Shown: positions 11,743 to 22,781 of the stretch, piece after piece
Position numbering within the stretch: the first letter of the stretch is position 1
Layout of the letters: the number at the start of each line of letters is the position of its first letter
NCBI GenBank assembly: GCA_020698575.1
Contig: CM036254.1
Location: 33,944,749 to 34,008,748 of the forward strand
Direction of reading: 5' to 3'
DNA length: 64,000 nt
From: Bostrychus sinensis
Taxonomy: Eukaryota > Chordata > Actinopteri > Gobiiformes > Eleotridae
Notes under the pieces: model-generated
What the model saw: only the letters and a program-made list of their open reading frames with translations
What the model was told of the DNA's origin: nothing
Database searches by the model: none
Translations under genes and position numbers: made by a program

Positions 11743-12738
11743 TGTCCCTGAGGGAAAAGAGGTTAACCAGCAGTGACTTTGATAACAGATAAAGACCACC
11801 AAACTCAACGTAAAGTGAATTAAGTATGGGTTTATTATTAGAATGAGCAAACAATATAATAAAAAACGGGACCTAGGGCTAGATAACTTTATGAAACGTT
11901 GTAAATGGATTATTGCAGAATATCTAATTAATTGTAGTGGAGTATTATGGCAATGGGATTTACGTGAGATTATGGGGTCACAGAAAGATAAACGCTAGAA
12001 TTAGGGCACTTAAGGAGTTTGACGCCGAACTCAATAGATGTCATATACACTGCGCTTACTGTGGAGGATCGAGCGGAGGTCAGGATGACGAGGACCATGG
12101 GCTCAGCAGGCCACCGGCTGTCGGGCTGGGGTCCGCTGTGCTGGGTTGCAGGTTCACGAAGTGTCGCTGGCTGGCCGGTCCAGTTACTACTCCGTCCTGG
12201 TTTCGTCCTCTGAAGCTCGTCCGGATATCAGCGTCAGTGATGTACGCAGCGGTCGTGGATGCCGCTTTGAGTTATTGCCGTGGCTCGGCGGAGAGGCAGC
12301 GTCAAGCCTTAAGCACAGCAGCAGTCCATATAGGTGAAAGCTTGAAACCAGCTTTCACTGCGGCTTATAAAAACTTAAAGATGGACTTCTGAGAAAACCG
12401 CTATGGTCAATTCAGCGGTTATATTGAAGACTGGGACAAAGTTTGCCGTGCGAAGTTTCAAAGTACGCTATAAACGCGACTACTTGCAAAACGAAAGTTA
12501 ACTAGTGTCTTGCAGGACACTAATACAAAAACGAAAGTATAAGTAGCAAAAGAGAAAATAAAAATTCGTTGACGAAAAGAAAAGCGTAAGAACACACGAG
12601 AGCGTGTAAAAGGTTTTGCGTTTTAGCGCGTAAGAGAGCGAACAAAGAGAAAACGAGAGTTTTACTTTCGCCGTCTCTGGGGGAGGTCTTTCGCGTTAAG
12701 GCGTCAGATATCACTTTCCCCAACCGAACGCCTTACAT
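11743..12738 (-). mobile_element. LTR-like block (possible solo LTR)
   Basis: Read on the minus strand, the block starts near 12738 with TGTAAGGCGTTCGG. It carries a TATA-like TTTTTATAAG near 12372 and an AATAAA-containing segment near 11833. It ends with gttgagtttggtggtct, ctgctggttaacct and a terminal GGGACA at 11743. The same U5-like end occurs at 25.76-25.83 kb on the plus strand. TG...CA ends and an internal promoter/poly(A) order fit an LTR of an endogenous retrovirus-like element. No gag, pol or env flanks it, and I could not find a target duplication, so the boundaries are tentative. Confidence 0.4.
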
Positions 12739-14074
12739 GGCTAATCATTTTAACACTCCACTTCAATTACACCAGATATTTAAGTAACTTTACGTTTATA
12801 CTAAATAAGACTATCATGATGATACCACACAGACTGATGACATGACATGAAATAAACACATGTTCAACCAATATTAAACATGATAAATTCAACAGTTTGC
12901 ACAGAGGATCATAATGTTAATGTCCTGTGAAGAAACATGTATATGCATGAAGTCAGTCTCCTGAACAGATGGCTGTTGCATGAGAACCTTAATATACATA
13001 CTTTTATTGGAGTGAATAATGAGTAGTGACCACAGTCCGTCTTGAACACTAGATGGCAGAGTGTCTGTACGTTTCTCCTCAAATGTACACAGTTTCGATT
13101 TAAACAAAGGGAGTGATTTATCTGGGCCCTAAACCGATAGTACCGTCCCGTACCAGGTTTCTGGTCCATATCAGAGAAGAGCGGGGACCCCCTTCTGGCA
13201 TATTTATTGCAGTAAGTCAGTAAAGTCCAGTCATACAGTTCGTATGGATAGATATATGTCTTTGCTTAAGTCCTTCGGTGTGATAAGAGTCAGACTCCTG
13301 ACTCCGAGCAGGAACACCTGTGGAGCTCCATTAGAGGTCAACAAGGGTTCAGCGTGAAGTCTTCCTACAAAAGTGTAATTATATATTAATGTAAAGTGTA
13401 GTTATGTTGTAAATTCAGTGTTGTTCCACCGTGTCCTTCCAGTCTGTTCTGTTCACGTTGAAAATATTGCTCTATTAACACTATGTTTGTGGCAAAGTTG
13501 TATTTGGATGAAGTTTTTGTGCTTGTGCCATAATCTTAATGAATTGAATAAAATCTACCAGACTTGTTCTCCTTTTTGCATTATGATTTGAAATTATGTT
13601 TTTATATAAAACAGCTTGAGTAGTTTTAATAACACCTCAGTAACTATTACATCACTGTATATGACCACAAACATGTTTTATGGCCTTTGTTACACTTATT
13701 GCTTCTTTATTACAGCTAGTACACCTTTATTACAGTTAGTATGCCTTTATTGCAGGTGTTATGCCCTTATTACAGTTTTTACACCTTTATTAAAACTTTG
13801 TAAAAGCTAGTACACCTTTATTACAGCTGGTACACCTTTCTTACAGTTATTACGCCATAATTACAGTCTGTACTCATGATTACTTGTAACCAGTACTTAC
13901 ATATGTAATTACGTGTAATTACAATTTTAGTACCCGTTACTTACACAGGAACTTGTAGGCTGTAATCTAAAGCGTTACCATTAGTATTATTTATTATAAT
14001 GTGTGTACTGTAAAAGCACCTAAAGTGGAGAGATGTAAAAAGTTTAAGTCATGTAGCAGCACAAGTGTCTTAAT
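12739..14074. other. No gene; contains a minisatellite
   Basis: No coding pattern is visible. A minisatellite lies at about 13690-13890 and AT-rich sequence elsewhere. Confidence 0.5.
13690..13890. repeat. Degenerate minisatellite, unit of about 20-24 bp
   Basis: Variants of acacctttattacagctagt recur at least seven times in tandem with small changes. The related TTACA/TGTAA words continue to about 13960. Confidence 0.75.
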
Positions 14075-16457
14075 AATATGATAATTTTAACCGGTGATTT
14101 TAATCTGCACATAGATAATCCTTCAGACCTTGTATCAAAAGAATTTTTAAACATTCTTAATTATATGGATTTTACGCAACACATCACGCAGCCGACTCAC
14201 AACAGAGGACACACCCTGGACCTGGTCATTACCTATGGCCTGTCCGCCGGTGTGTCCTCTGTCTCTGACCACTACTTTGTGTTTTTTAACATCACCGGTT
14301 TTATTCAGCAGGAGACCTTGGTGCGAACTGTGAGGAAGCGCTATCTAACCTCTGAAGTGGCTGCAAATTTTATCAAAGTTTTAGATAAATATTCTCCTAT
14401 TACTCTACCTGCACCCTGTGATTTTATTTTTGATAATTTTAACAGTAAACTGAAGACCAGCCTCGACTCTGTTGCTCCACTAAAAACCAAAAAGATTCAT
14501 GCAAAACTTATATCCCCATGGAGAAATGCGGAAATCAAAAAACTCAAAAGAAATTGCAGGGCGGCAGAAAGGAGATGGAGGAAAAATAAAATTACAATAA
14601 ACCATCAAATGTACTGTCAACAACTAAAAATTTACAGCAATGCACTAAGGAATGCAAGAAACGCATACTTTGCCAGAATAATCAGTATTAATAAAAATAA
14701 TCCCAAGGTCCTTTTTTCCACCATTGATCATTTATTTAGCCCTGATTTTAACAGCTCCCAAAGAACCCCAACAAACTCTCTCTGTGAGCAGTTTGCAGAC
14801 CACTTCAGAGGTAAAATCAGTGCCATCAGATGTAACATTTTATCCAACCAGAACACAAACACATCTGAGTGCTTGGTTTTACCTGAGGAAACACTGGACA
14901 GCTTTGTCCTGGTTAATGCTGAGATCCTTGAGAAGGTTTTCTCCACAGTGAAACCCACCATATGTCTTTTAGATCCAATTCCTGCTTCACTTTTTAAAAC
15001 ATTTTATGGATTTTTTAGAGATGAGCTTTTGTACATGATGAATTGCTCTCTTCAGATGGGCGTTTTCCCCGCTGCCTTTAAAACGGTGGTGGTGAAGCCC
15101 CTTCTGAAGAAGAGCAATTTGGATTGTAATGATTTTAATAACTACAGACCAGAATCCAACTTACCATTTTTAAATAAGATTTTAGAAAAACTATTTTTTA
15201 TTCAGCTGAATGATTTAAAAAAAAAAAAATCATAATATTTTAGAGATATATCAGTCTGGATTTAGAGCAAACCACAGCACAGAGACAGCTCTACTGAAGG
15301 TTTTAAATGATTTTAAATGATGTAACTGGGACTCTCAGAAGCTCTGAGTTCTGGTGCTACTGGATCTTAGCGCTGCATTCGATACAGTAGACCACACTAT
15401 TCTTTTAAACAGACTGAAACACCTGGTCGGCCTCTCTGGTGCTGTTCACAACTGGTTCACGTCCTATCTCACAGACAGACAGTGGTGTGCCCCAAGGGTC
15501 AGTTTTAGGCCCTGTTCTTTTTAATTTGTATATGCTCCCTCTTGGCAGTGTCATCAGGAGGCATGGAGTAAACTTCCATAGTTACGCTGCTGATACTGCT
15601 GTACATCTCCATGTCTCCTGATGACACAAGACCATTGAATGCCCTTTTTAACTGTATTTTAGATATCAAATCCTGGATGGCAGAAATTTTTTTACAGCTT
15701 AACCAGGACAAAACTGAAGTTTTAATCATCGGTCCTGAGGCTCAGAGAGAGAATTCCCGTTACCAGCCTCCTGATTGTTCCTAAAGTCAGGACACATGCA
15801 CACGGAGAGGCAGCTTTCCAGTGGTATGGTCCTCGTCTGTGGAACGGCCTGCCAGAGGACCTCAGGGCTGCAGAGAATGTTAATGTTTTTAAGAACAGCT
15901 CAAGACCCACCTTTTTAATTTAGCTTTTACTTAATATTTATTTATTTTATTCTTTTGTATTCTATTCTCTTAGTATATTTCTTTGTTTTTTTCTTTTTAT
16001 ACCATTCTTATTCATTTCATTCCTTTATTCTTTATATATTTTTATTAGGTCATATCTCCAGTGTTTTCTCAGAGGGGGCCCTCTGCACCGGGGGCTGTGA
16101 TCGGCCGTGGCTGCTGGTGCTCTGTCCTGTGGGTACCTTTGGCCTGGTTGGGTGGCTTCTCTGCCTCCCACTTTGCTGTGTGCCCTGGGTCAGTCCTGGT
16201 GGTTGTGGTCTGTGAGCAGCTCCTGGTGCAGACGGCTCCCTGTGATAGTGTTTCCTTACCTGGCTCATCTGTGCTCAGCCCAAGTTAGTCTTTTAATATG
16301 TGTGTGTGTATGTGTGTGTGAGTGCGTATGTGTATGTGTTTTTGCATACTTTGCTTTATGGGGGGATGTGGGGAGGGAGGGGGATGTGTGTGGGAGGGGG
16401 GTGGGGCATTGTTTTTAACCATGTAAAGCACTTTGTGCTGCATTTTGTATGAAAAGT

Positions 16458-16491
<34 letters not shown>

Positions 16492-16495
16492 TAAT
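14075..16495 (+). mobile_element. L2-type LINE, 5'-truncated
   Basis: The plus-strand element starts inside the endonuclease domain and ends with the 3' signature aagtgctttataaataaaga followed by a (TTGA)n tail near 16474-16492. A lone copy of the same tail lies at 18303-18325. The 3' UTR is GT-rich (16297-16345) and contains a G-rich stretch at 16358-16402. Confidence 0.85.
14078..15910 (+). pseudogene. L2-type LINE ORF2 fragment (endonuclease + RT)
   Basis: The first 385 codons (14078-15235) are open. They hold endonuclease motifs LTGDFNLHID, HTLDLVITYG and VSDHYFVFF, a basic linker, and the start of the RT (VVVKPLLKKS, NNYRPESNLPF). The frame is lost at an A-run of 12 near 15220. RT pieces continue in shifted frames: YQSGFRANHSTET, LDLSAAFDTVDHTILL, then after a small deletion SGVPQGSVLGPVLFNLY. 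The catalytic motif reads YAADT at 15583-15597 instead of YADDT, a single-base change. A C-terminal RLWNGLPEDLR motif lies near 15836, after an internal deletion. The protein cannot be functional. Confidence 0.85.
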
Positions 16496-17155
16496 AAAGC
16501 AACATCATCAGCCTTCTGAAGAAACTTTAATCTCAGCAAATGAAAACATTTATAAAGATGAACATTAACAAATATGGAAAAAATTCTTATTCCATTTTGT
16601 CTTCTTTGGTCATGTATGACAATTTTATTGCCAAAAATTTTCACTGTTATTGCAAAATCATTATTATCACCATGTTTCCACATTTTCAAATCGATTTGTA
16701 GAACCTCCCCCTCAGTTGTTAGTACTTCTGTCATCTCGCCTTCACCCTCACTGCTACCACTGATGTGGATTAATCTGGAAGTCACTGGGGCGGGCTATAA
16801 AAAAAGGGAGCAAGCAGAAAGGAGACTGTATGTCTGTTTGTGTGTGTGTGTTTATGTTTGTGTGTTTTTGTCTGACAGAGCGAGATGATTTTGCAAGAAA
16901 AGTGTGTGTGTGTGTAAGACAGACAGTGAGAAACTGAGAGAGAGAGATGAGACACTGAGAACAGTGTGTGTGAGAGAGTGACAGAGAGAAGAGGCAGTGA
17001 GAAAAGTGTGTGTTTATATGTGTGTGGCAGAAAAAGATGAGTTAGTGATAAATGTCACTGAAAAGACATTGAGAACAACCAACAAATATTTTGACACAGA
17101 ATGACAGAGAGAGTGATTGAAACAGAGTGTTTTCGACAGACAATAAGTAACCTGA
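16496..17155. other. No gene; GT- and GA-rich sequence
   Basis: Low-complexity GT runs (16835-16870, 16903-16915) and AGAG-rich stretches (16917-17040) dominate. No coding pattern. Confidence 0.6.
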
Positions 17156-17950
17156 TTAGACACATACAACAATAGTTAAAAAGCTTGTGCTTTGGAGTTT
17201 ATAGCCAAAAGAAGAGACATTCCTCTTTAAATGTGTGATCTTTACAAAATCTCCCTTTGCATTGGCAATGGCAATGACTTGCTCCCTCCAAAAGGTGACT
17301 GACGGTTCTCTTCCTGCCTGTGTACACAAGGCAAACATCAGACAAATGATCGAAAAATATTTAAAATCTACAAAAAATACTTACATGCTCTACAATCATT
17401 GCCCTAAAAGGAGAATCTGTACCATTTGCCTGGGGAATAGTTGAAATCTGAAAAAATACATTTGTCATTAGAAATGATATAATGAGAAATACATTAAATG
17501 TGTGTGAGAAAGAAACAACAACACAAATTTGCAGACCTGTTTGATTTGCGCAGTCACGGACACCAAGGTCCCGGCAACTTCCTCCCCACTTCTGAGGACT
17601 ACCTCCTGTGGGCACACCAGAGCCCTTGCCTCCTCTCTCGCCAGCCTTGACGATTTTTGTTCGGTGGTCACATTTAAGCCAGCTCTTACTCCATGATTGA
17701 GGAGCGTGTAGAAATTGCCAGCCACCAGCTTAGAGGCAAGCTCCTCGAATAGTGTCAAGCTTGACACTGAGATCCCATCTGTGACACTGATTACTTTGTT
17801 GGTTTAGGTGTTTGGTGAGCAACCACCCCAGATGGGGTGAATTCCCACCTCCCAACATGCTGTCGTACTCTTCCACCACCAATATTTTAAGTGGTGGGAA
17901 CCCATATGGCTTGTCTTTTGATGATAGAACAGTTAGAAGACTCATTCTGA
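17156..17950 (-). pseudogene. Unassigned multi-exon gene model, possible OB-fold protein
   Basis: Three minus-strand blocks join with good splice signals. The last exon is 17317-17156 (acceptor tgtacacag, ends in TAA). The middle exon is 17447-17385, exactly 63 nt, flanked by attttttcag and gtaagt. The upstream exon ends at 17537 in a GT donor. All three join in phase 0, giving LTLFEELASKLVAGNFYTLL, then STIPQANGTDSPFRAMIVEH, then SVTFWREQVIAIANAKGDF and VKITHLKRNV. The W-R-E...GDFVKITHLK pattern recalls single-strand DNA-binding OB folds such as those of RPA1; this is a weak inference. The first block also has a strong poly-T acceptor at 17947, but its frame (YGFPPLKILVVEEYDS) differs from the later one, so there is an unseen intron or a frameshift. 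It could be a decayed host gene or an element-encoded protein. Confidence 0.4.
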
Positions 17951-18379
17951 AAAAAAAAAAAAAAAAGTTTGTTCTGCCTCATACCATACTAATGAGCATG
18001 GGAAATAACACAACAGTGCAGAAAGGGTTGCTACTAAATGACAAAACCAGATGACTTTAAACAAAGAAGAAGATGAAGAAAAAAACTCAACTCTTCGATT
18101 GCTCGCTGTAAACTGTACCCACAGAGGAGAGACACGCATAGGAAATAACACCTGTCTTTCTTCTGTGGGTGAAGCTTACAGCAAAAAAATGAGGACTGGG
18201 GCCTTTGAGGAGGCATGCTGTGATTCACCCAATATTTGTGGGATTTATACCTGGAAACGGGATTAGTTCTGCGCTTGAGGAACTAAGCTCTCAATCTTCA
18301 TAAATAAAGATTGATTGATTGATTCGAATTTGCATCCACCTGAGCGCCCTGACAAATGGAATTACCACCTAACATCTTT
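17951..18379. other. No gene; short LINE tail
   Basis: A lone L2-type 3' tail (ataaagattgattgattgatt) sits at 18303-18323, probably a severely truncated insertion. The remainder is not recognisable. Confidence 0.5.
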
Positions 18380-18392
18380 GCAACCATATATG
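18380..18392. repeat. Target site duplication of Rex3, left copy
   Basis: gcaaccatatatg is identical to 21755-21767 on the other side of the Rex3 element. Confidence 0.85.
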
Positions 18393-21300
18393 CCATCCAT
18401 CCATCCATCTTCTTCCGCTTTATCCGGGGCCGGGTCGCGGAGGCAGCAGTCTAAGCAGAGATGCCCAGACTTCCCTTTCCACAGACACTTCCTCCAGCTC
18501 TACCGGGGGCACCCCAAGGCGTTCCCAAGCCAGCCGAGAGACGTAGTCCCTCCAGCGTGTCCTAGGTCTTCCCCGGGGCCTCCTCCCAGTGGGACATGCC
18601 CGGAACACCTCCCCAGGGAGACGTCCAGGAGGCATCCGAAACAGATGCCCGAGCCACCTCAGCTGACTCCTCTCAATGTGGAGGAGCAGCGGCTCTACTC
18701 CGAGCTCCTCCCGTGTGACCGAGCTCCTCACCTTATCTCTAAGGGAGCGCCCAGCCACCCTGCGGAGGAAACTCATTTCGGCCGCTTGTATCCGGGATCT
18801 TGTCCTTTCGGTCATGACCCAAAGCTCATGACCATAGGTGAGAGTAGGAACGTAGATCGACCGGTAAATCGAGAGCTTCGCCTTTCGGCTCAGCTCCTTC
18901 TTCACCACAACAGACCGATACAACGACCGCATTACTGCAGACGCTGCACCGATCCGTCTGTCGATCTCACGCTCCATCCTTCCCTCACTCGTGAACAAGA
19001 CCCCAAGATACTTGAACTCCTCCACTTGAGGCAGGAGCTCCCCCCCAACCTGGAGAGGGCAAACCACCCTTTTCCGGTCGAGAACCATGGCCTCGGACTT
19101 GGAGATGCTGATTCTCATCCCAGCCGCTTCACACTCGGCTGCAAACCGCCCCAGCACATGCTGAAGGTCCTGGCTTGATGAAGCCAACAGGACAACATCA
19201 TCCGCAAAAAGCAGAGATGAAATCCTGTGGTTCCCAAACCAGACTCCCTCCGGCCCCTGGCTGCGCCTAGAAATTCTGTCCATAAAAGTTATGAACAGAA
19301 CCGGTGACAAAGGGCAGCCCTGCCGGAGTCCAACATGCACTGGGAACAGGTCTGACTTACAACCGGCAATGCGAACCAAACTCCTGCTCTGTTCGTACAG
19401 GGACCGGACAGCCCTTAGCAGAGGGCCTCGGACCCCATACTCCCAGAGCACCCCCCACAGGATACCACGAGGGACACGGTCGAATGCCTTCTCCAAATCC
19501 ACAAAACACATGTGGACAGGTTGGGCGAACTCCCACGAACCCTCAAGCACCCTATGGAGGGTATAGAGTTGGTCCACTGTTCCACGACCGGGGCGAAAAC
19601 CGCATTGTTCCTCCTGAATCCGAGGTTCGACTATCGGCCGAATTCTCCTCTCCAGTACCCTGGAATAGACTTTCCCGGGGAGGCTGAGAAGTGTGATCCC
19701 CCTATAGTTGGAACACACCCTCCGGTCCCCCTTCTTAAAAAGAGGAACCACCACCCCGGTCTGCCAGTCCAGAGGTACTGTCCCCGACCGCCACGCGATG
19801 CTGCAAAGACGTGTCAGCCACGACAGCCCCACAACATCCAGGGACTTGAGGTACTCAGGGCGGATCTCATCCACCCCCGGTGCCTTGCCACCGAGGAGCT
19901 TTTTAACCACCTCGGTGACTTCAGCTTGGGTGATGAAAGAGTCCACCTCTGAGTCCCCAGCCTCTGCTTCCTCAACGGAAGACGTGTCGGTGGGATTGAG
20001 GAGATCCTCGAAGTATTCCTTCCACCGCCCGACAACATCCCCAGTCGAGGTCAGCAGCTCCCCACCTCCACTGTAAACAGTGTTAGCGAAGCACCGCTTC
20101 CCCCTCCTGAGGCGCCGGACAGTTTGCCAGAATTTCTTCGAGGCCGACCGATAGTCCTCCTCCATGGCCTCCCCGAACTCCTCCCAGACCCGAGTTTTTG
20201 CCTCCACAACTGCCCGGGCCGCAGCACGCTTGGCCTGCCGGTACCCGTCGGCTGCCTCAGGAGTCCCACGAGCCAGCCAAGCTCGATAGGACTCCTTCTT
20301 CAGCCTGACGGCATCCCTTACTTCCGGTGTCCACCACCGGGTTCGGGGATTGCCGCCACGACAGGCACCAGAGACCTTACGGCCACAGCTCCGAACAGCC
20401 GCACCGACAATAGAGGTAGAGAACATGGCCCACTCGGACTCAATATCTCCAGCCTCCCCCGGAATCTGGTTGAAGCTCTCCCGGAGGTGGGAGTTGAAGA
20501 CCCCTCTGACAGGAGGTTCAGCCAGACGTTCCCAACAGACCCTCACAATACGTTTGGGCCTGCCGAGTCTGTCCGGCCTCCTCCTCCGCCAGCGGATCCA
20601 ACTCACCACCAGGTGGTGATCAGTTGACAGCTCAGCCCCTCTCTTCACCCGAGTGTCCAAGACACACGGCCGAAGGTCCGATGACACGACTACAAAGTCG
20701 ATCATCGACCTCCGGCCTAGGGTGTCCTGGTGCCACGTGCACTGATGGACACCCTTGTGCTTGAACATGGTGTTCGTTATGGACAAACTGTGACTAGCAC
20801 AGAAGTCCAATAACAAAACACCACTCGGGTTCAGATCGGGGAGGCCGTTCCTCCCAATCACGCCCCTCCAGGTATCACTGTCATTGCCCACGTGGGCATT
20901 GAAGTCCCCCAGTAGAACAATGGAGTCCCCAGTCGGAGCACCTTCCAGCACCCCTCCCAGGGACTCCAAGAAGGCCGGGTACTCTGCACTGCTGTTCGGG
21001 CCATAGGCCGAAACCACAGTGAGAGACCTGTCCCCCACCCGGAGGCGCAGGGACACGACCCTCTCGTTCACCGGGGTAAACTCCAACACATGGCGGCTGA
21101 GCTGGGGGGCTATGAGCAAGCCCACACCGGCCCGCCGCCTCTCACCGCGGGCAACTCCAGAGTGGTGGAGAGTCCAGCCCCTCTCAAGGAGCTGGGTTTC
21201 GGAGCCCAAGCTGTGCGTGGAGGTGAGCCCGACTATATCTAGCCGGTATCTCTCAACCTCCCGCACAAGCTCAGGCTCCTTCCCCCCCAGCGAGGTGACA

Positions 21301-21754
21301 TTCCATGTCCCCAGAGCTAGTTTCTGTGTCCATGGATTGGGTCGTCGAGGCACCCGCCTCTGACTGCCGCCCAAATCACATAGCACCGGCCCCTTATGGT
21401 CCTTCCTGCGGGTGGTGGGCCTACGGGAAGGCGGTCCCACGTAGCCTTTTCGGGCTTGGCCCGGCCGGGTCCCGTGGGAGGAGACCCGGCCACCAGGCGC
21501 TCGCCTGCGAGCCCCAACCCCAGGCCTGGCTCCAGGGTGGGGCCCCGGTGACGCCAATCCGGGCGACGTAACGGACCTTGTATTTTTACTCATCATAATG
21601 GGCTTCTGAACCGCTCTTAGTCTGGCTCGTCACCTAGGACCTGTTTGCCATGGGAGACCCTACCAGGGGCATTAAGCCCCAGACAACATAGCTCCTAGGA
21701 TCATTCGGGCACTCAAACCCCTCCACCACGATAAGGTGGCGGTTCAAGGAGGAG
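18393..21754 (-). mobile_element. Rex3: Full-length Rex3 (RTE clade) retrotransposon
   Basis: This is a complete non-LTR element of about 3.36 kb on the minus strand: a 5' UTR of about 158 bp (21754-21597), a single intact ORF and a very short 3' end closing in a (GATG)n tail at 18393-18412. Exact 13-bp direct repeats flank it, which shows a simple target-primed insertion. From memory of the Rex3 literature, the segments near 19303-19321 and 19747-19766 match the sites used to amplify Rex3 from fish genomes. Absence of stops, intact motifs and a perfect target duplication suggest a recent insertion. Confidence 0.9.
18420..21596 (-). CDS. Rex3 endonuclease-reverse transcriptase
   Basis: This intact 1058-codon ORF encodes the protein that nicks target DNA and reverse-transcribes the element RNA at the nick. 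Residues 1-90 are a basic, Arg/Pro-rich leader. The endonuclease follows, with GTWNVTSL (about 97), VSAYGPNSS (about 195), LLGDFNAHVGND (about 228) and STDHHLVVSW (about 324). The usual catalytic Glu position reads LTSTHS here, which I believe is typical of fish Rex3. The reverse transcriptase shows VVVPLFKKGDRR (about 615), CGFRPGRGTVDQL (about 665), CFVDLEKAFDRVP (about 697), GLRQGCPLSP (about 756) and LLFADDVVLLAS with FADD at 797-800. The C-terminus carries a zinc-knuckle-free Arg-rich tail. The start ATG ATG at 21596 is the first in frame; a Pro/Arg-rich leader may mean the true start is later. Confidence 0.9.
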   Translation of the reverse strand: MMSKNTRSVTSPGLASPGPHPGARPGVGARRRAPGGRVSSHGTRPGQARKGYVGPPSRRPTTRRKDHKGPVLCDLGGSQRRVPRRPNPWTQKLALGTWNVTSLGGKEPELVREVERYRLDIVGLTSTHSLGSETQLLERGWTLHHSGVARGERRRAGVGLLIAPQLSRHVLEFTPVNERVVSLRLRVGDRSLTVVSAYGPNSSAEYPAFLESLGGVLEGAPTGDSIVLLGDFNAHVGNDSDTWRGVIGRNGLPDLNPSGVLLLDFCASHSLSITNTMFKHKGVHQCTWHQDTLGRRSMIDFVVVSSDLRPCVLDTRVKRGAELSTDHHLVVSWIRWRRRRPDRLGRPKRIVRVCWERLAEPPVRGVFNSHLRESFNQIPGEAGDIESEWAMFSTSIVGAAVRSCGRKVSGACRGGNPRTRWWTPEVRDAVRLKKESYRAWLARGTPEAADGYRQAKRAAARAVVEAKTRVWEEFGEAMEEDYRSASKKFWQTVRRLRRGKRCFANTVYSGGGELLTSTGDVVGRWKEYFEDLLNPTDTSSVEEAEAGDSEVDSFITQAEVTEVVKKLLGGKAPGVDEIRPEYLKSLDVVGLSWLTRLCSIAWRSGTVPLDWQTGVVVPLFKKGDRRVCSNYRGITLLSLPGKVYSRVLERRIRPIVEPRIQEEQCGFRPGRGTVDQLYTLHRVLEGSWEFAQPVHMCFVDLEKAFDRVPRGILWGVLWEYGVRGPLLRAVRSLYEQSRSLVRIAGCKSDLFPVHVGLRQGCPLSPVLFITFMDRISRRSQGPEGVWFGNHRISSLLFADDVVLLASSSQDLQHVLGRFAAECEAAGMRISISKSEAMVLDRKRVVCPLQVGGELLPQVEEFKYLGVLFTSEGRMEREIDRRIGAASAVMRSLYRSVVVKKELSRKAKLSIYRSIYVPTLTYGHELWVMTERTRSRIQAAEMSFLRRVAGRSLRDKVRSSVTREELGVEPLLLHIERSQLRWLGHLFRMPPGRLPGEVFRACPTGRRPRGRPRTRWRDYVSRLAWERLGVPPVELEEVSVEREVWASLLRLLPPRPGPG

Positions 21755-21767
21755 GCAACCATATATG
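21755..21767. repeat. Target site duplication of Rex3, right copy
   Basis: gcaaccatatatg, identical to 18380-18392. Confidence 0.85.
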
Positions 21768-22510
21768 ATCAGAGCTTATCCCAAGACATGTGTTGTAATA
21801 ACTTACATTTACTTGAGTCACATTTTGACTTAATGTACGTTTAGAGAAGTTTTATCACCGCATACTTTGTACTTTTAGTTTACTAACACAGTAACACTTA
21901 TCAACCCTAAGTAAGTTTTTGACTTGTCCATCTTCTGTGAAGAGTGTATAAATTAAGTACTAAGATAAGATAACTGTATATTTGTATATATTTTGGGAGT
22001 TTACCTACAGAGTGATGGCCACTTATTGCCAGTTCCCCTCACGTAGCCTAGTGACCACAAAACACACATCAAAAGCAGGTAAGATGGCAAAGGTTCTGTA
22101 ATCAGCAGCTCTCTATTAGTTGAAAATAATACTGCAGTCTAAATCCAAACAATGATGTTTTTTCTGATTAGACAATTGGCATGGCAGTTTTAGAAGTCAC
22201 ATGAAATGTAAACAAAAGCAATTTGGCCATTTAGTAAATTGTGTATTAATAGTTAATAACTCAGCTGTAGCATTGCTATCAGTAAAAAATGTTATTTGAT
22301 GTAAACATGTTTACTTAATATCTGGGGACACATGTGTAATGTTTATGAAATATAAAAAAATTATCATTACTTTAAATATGCTATGAGAAATATATATATC
22401 TGAGCTAAACAGGAAAGCAATTATGCAAGATATCTACACTGATATGAATTACATTATATCTAAGGAACTTAAGGATAGTACTTTGTTGAAAAAGAAAATG
22501 ATCACTATAC
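21768..22510. other. No recognisable gene
   Basis: AT-rich sequence without coding pattern, terminal repeats or RNA gene. Confidence 0.5.
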
Positions 22511-22516
22511 ATGTGG

Positions 22517-22775
22517 CATGGTGGCATAGTGGTTAGCACTCCTGCCTCACAGCAAGAAGGACCTAGGTTTGATTCCCAGACCAGGTGGGGCCTTTCTGTG
22601 TGGAGTTTGCATGTTCTCCCCGTGTCTGTGTAGGTTTCCTCCAGGTGCTCCGGTTTCACCTACCACTAAAAACATGGACAAAAGGCCACCCATGGGGCCA
22701 GGACTCCCCTGTAAAAGAGATCCTGAATCTCAGTGGGACTTTCCTGGTTAAATTAAATAAAAAAAAAATTAAAAA
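22517..22775 (+). mobile_element. tRNA-headed SINE
   Basis: The A-box-like tggcatagtggttagcac near 22523 and the B-box-like aggtttgattcccag near 22564 form a pol III head. The body has tgtggagtttgcatgttctc, and the tail ctgaatctcagtgggacttt with A-rich end resembles a LINE 3' end. A short direct repeat, ATGTGG, flanks it at 22511-22516 and 22776-22781. Confidence 0.7.
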
Positions 22776-22781
22776 ATGTGG

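Noticed and set aside
11937..12392. 151-codon plus-strand ORF
   Set aside because: No recognisable motif, and it lies antisense to an LTR-like block with promoter-like signals.
16050..16418. Cys/Trp-rich ORFs in the L2 3' UTR
   Set aside because: They overlap on both strands in a GC- and GT-rich UTR and show no family resemblance.
18315..19178. Long plus-strand ORF of 287 codons
   Set aside because: It is the antisense shadow of the Rex3 ORF, with Pro/Arg-rich composition and no domain.
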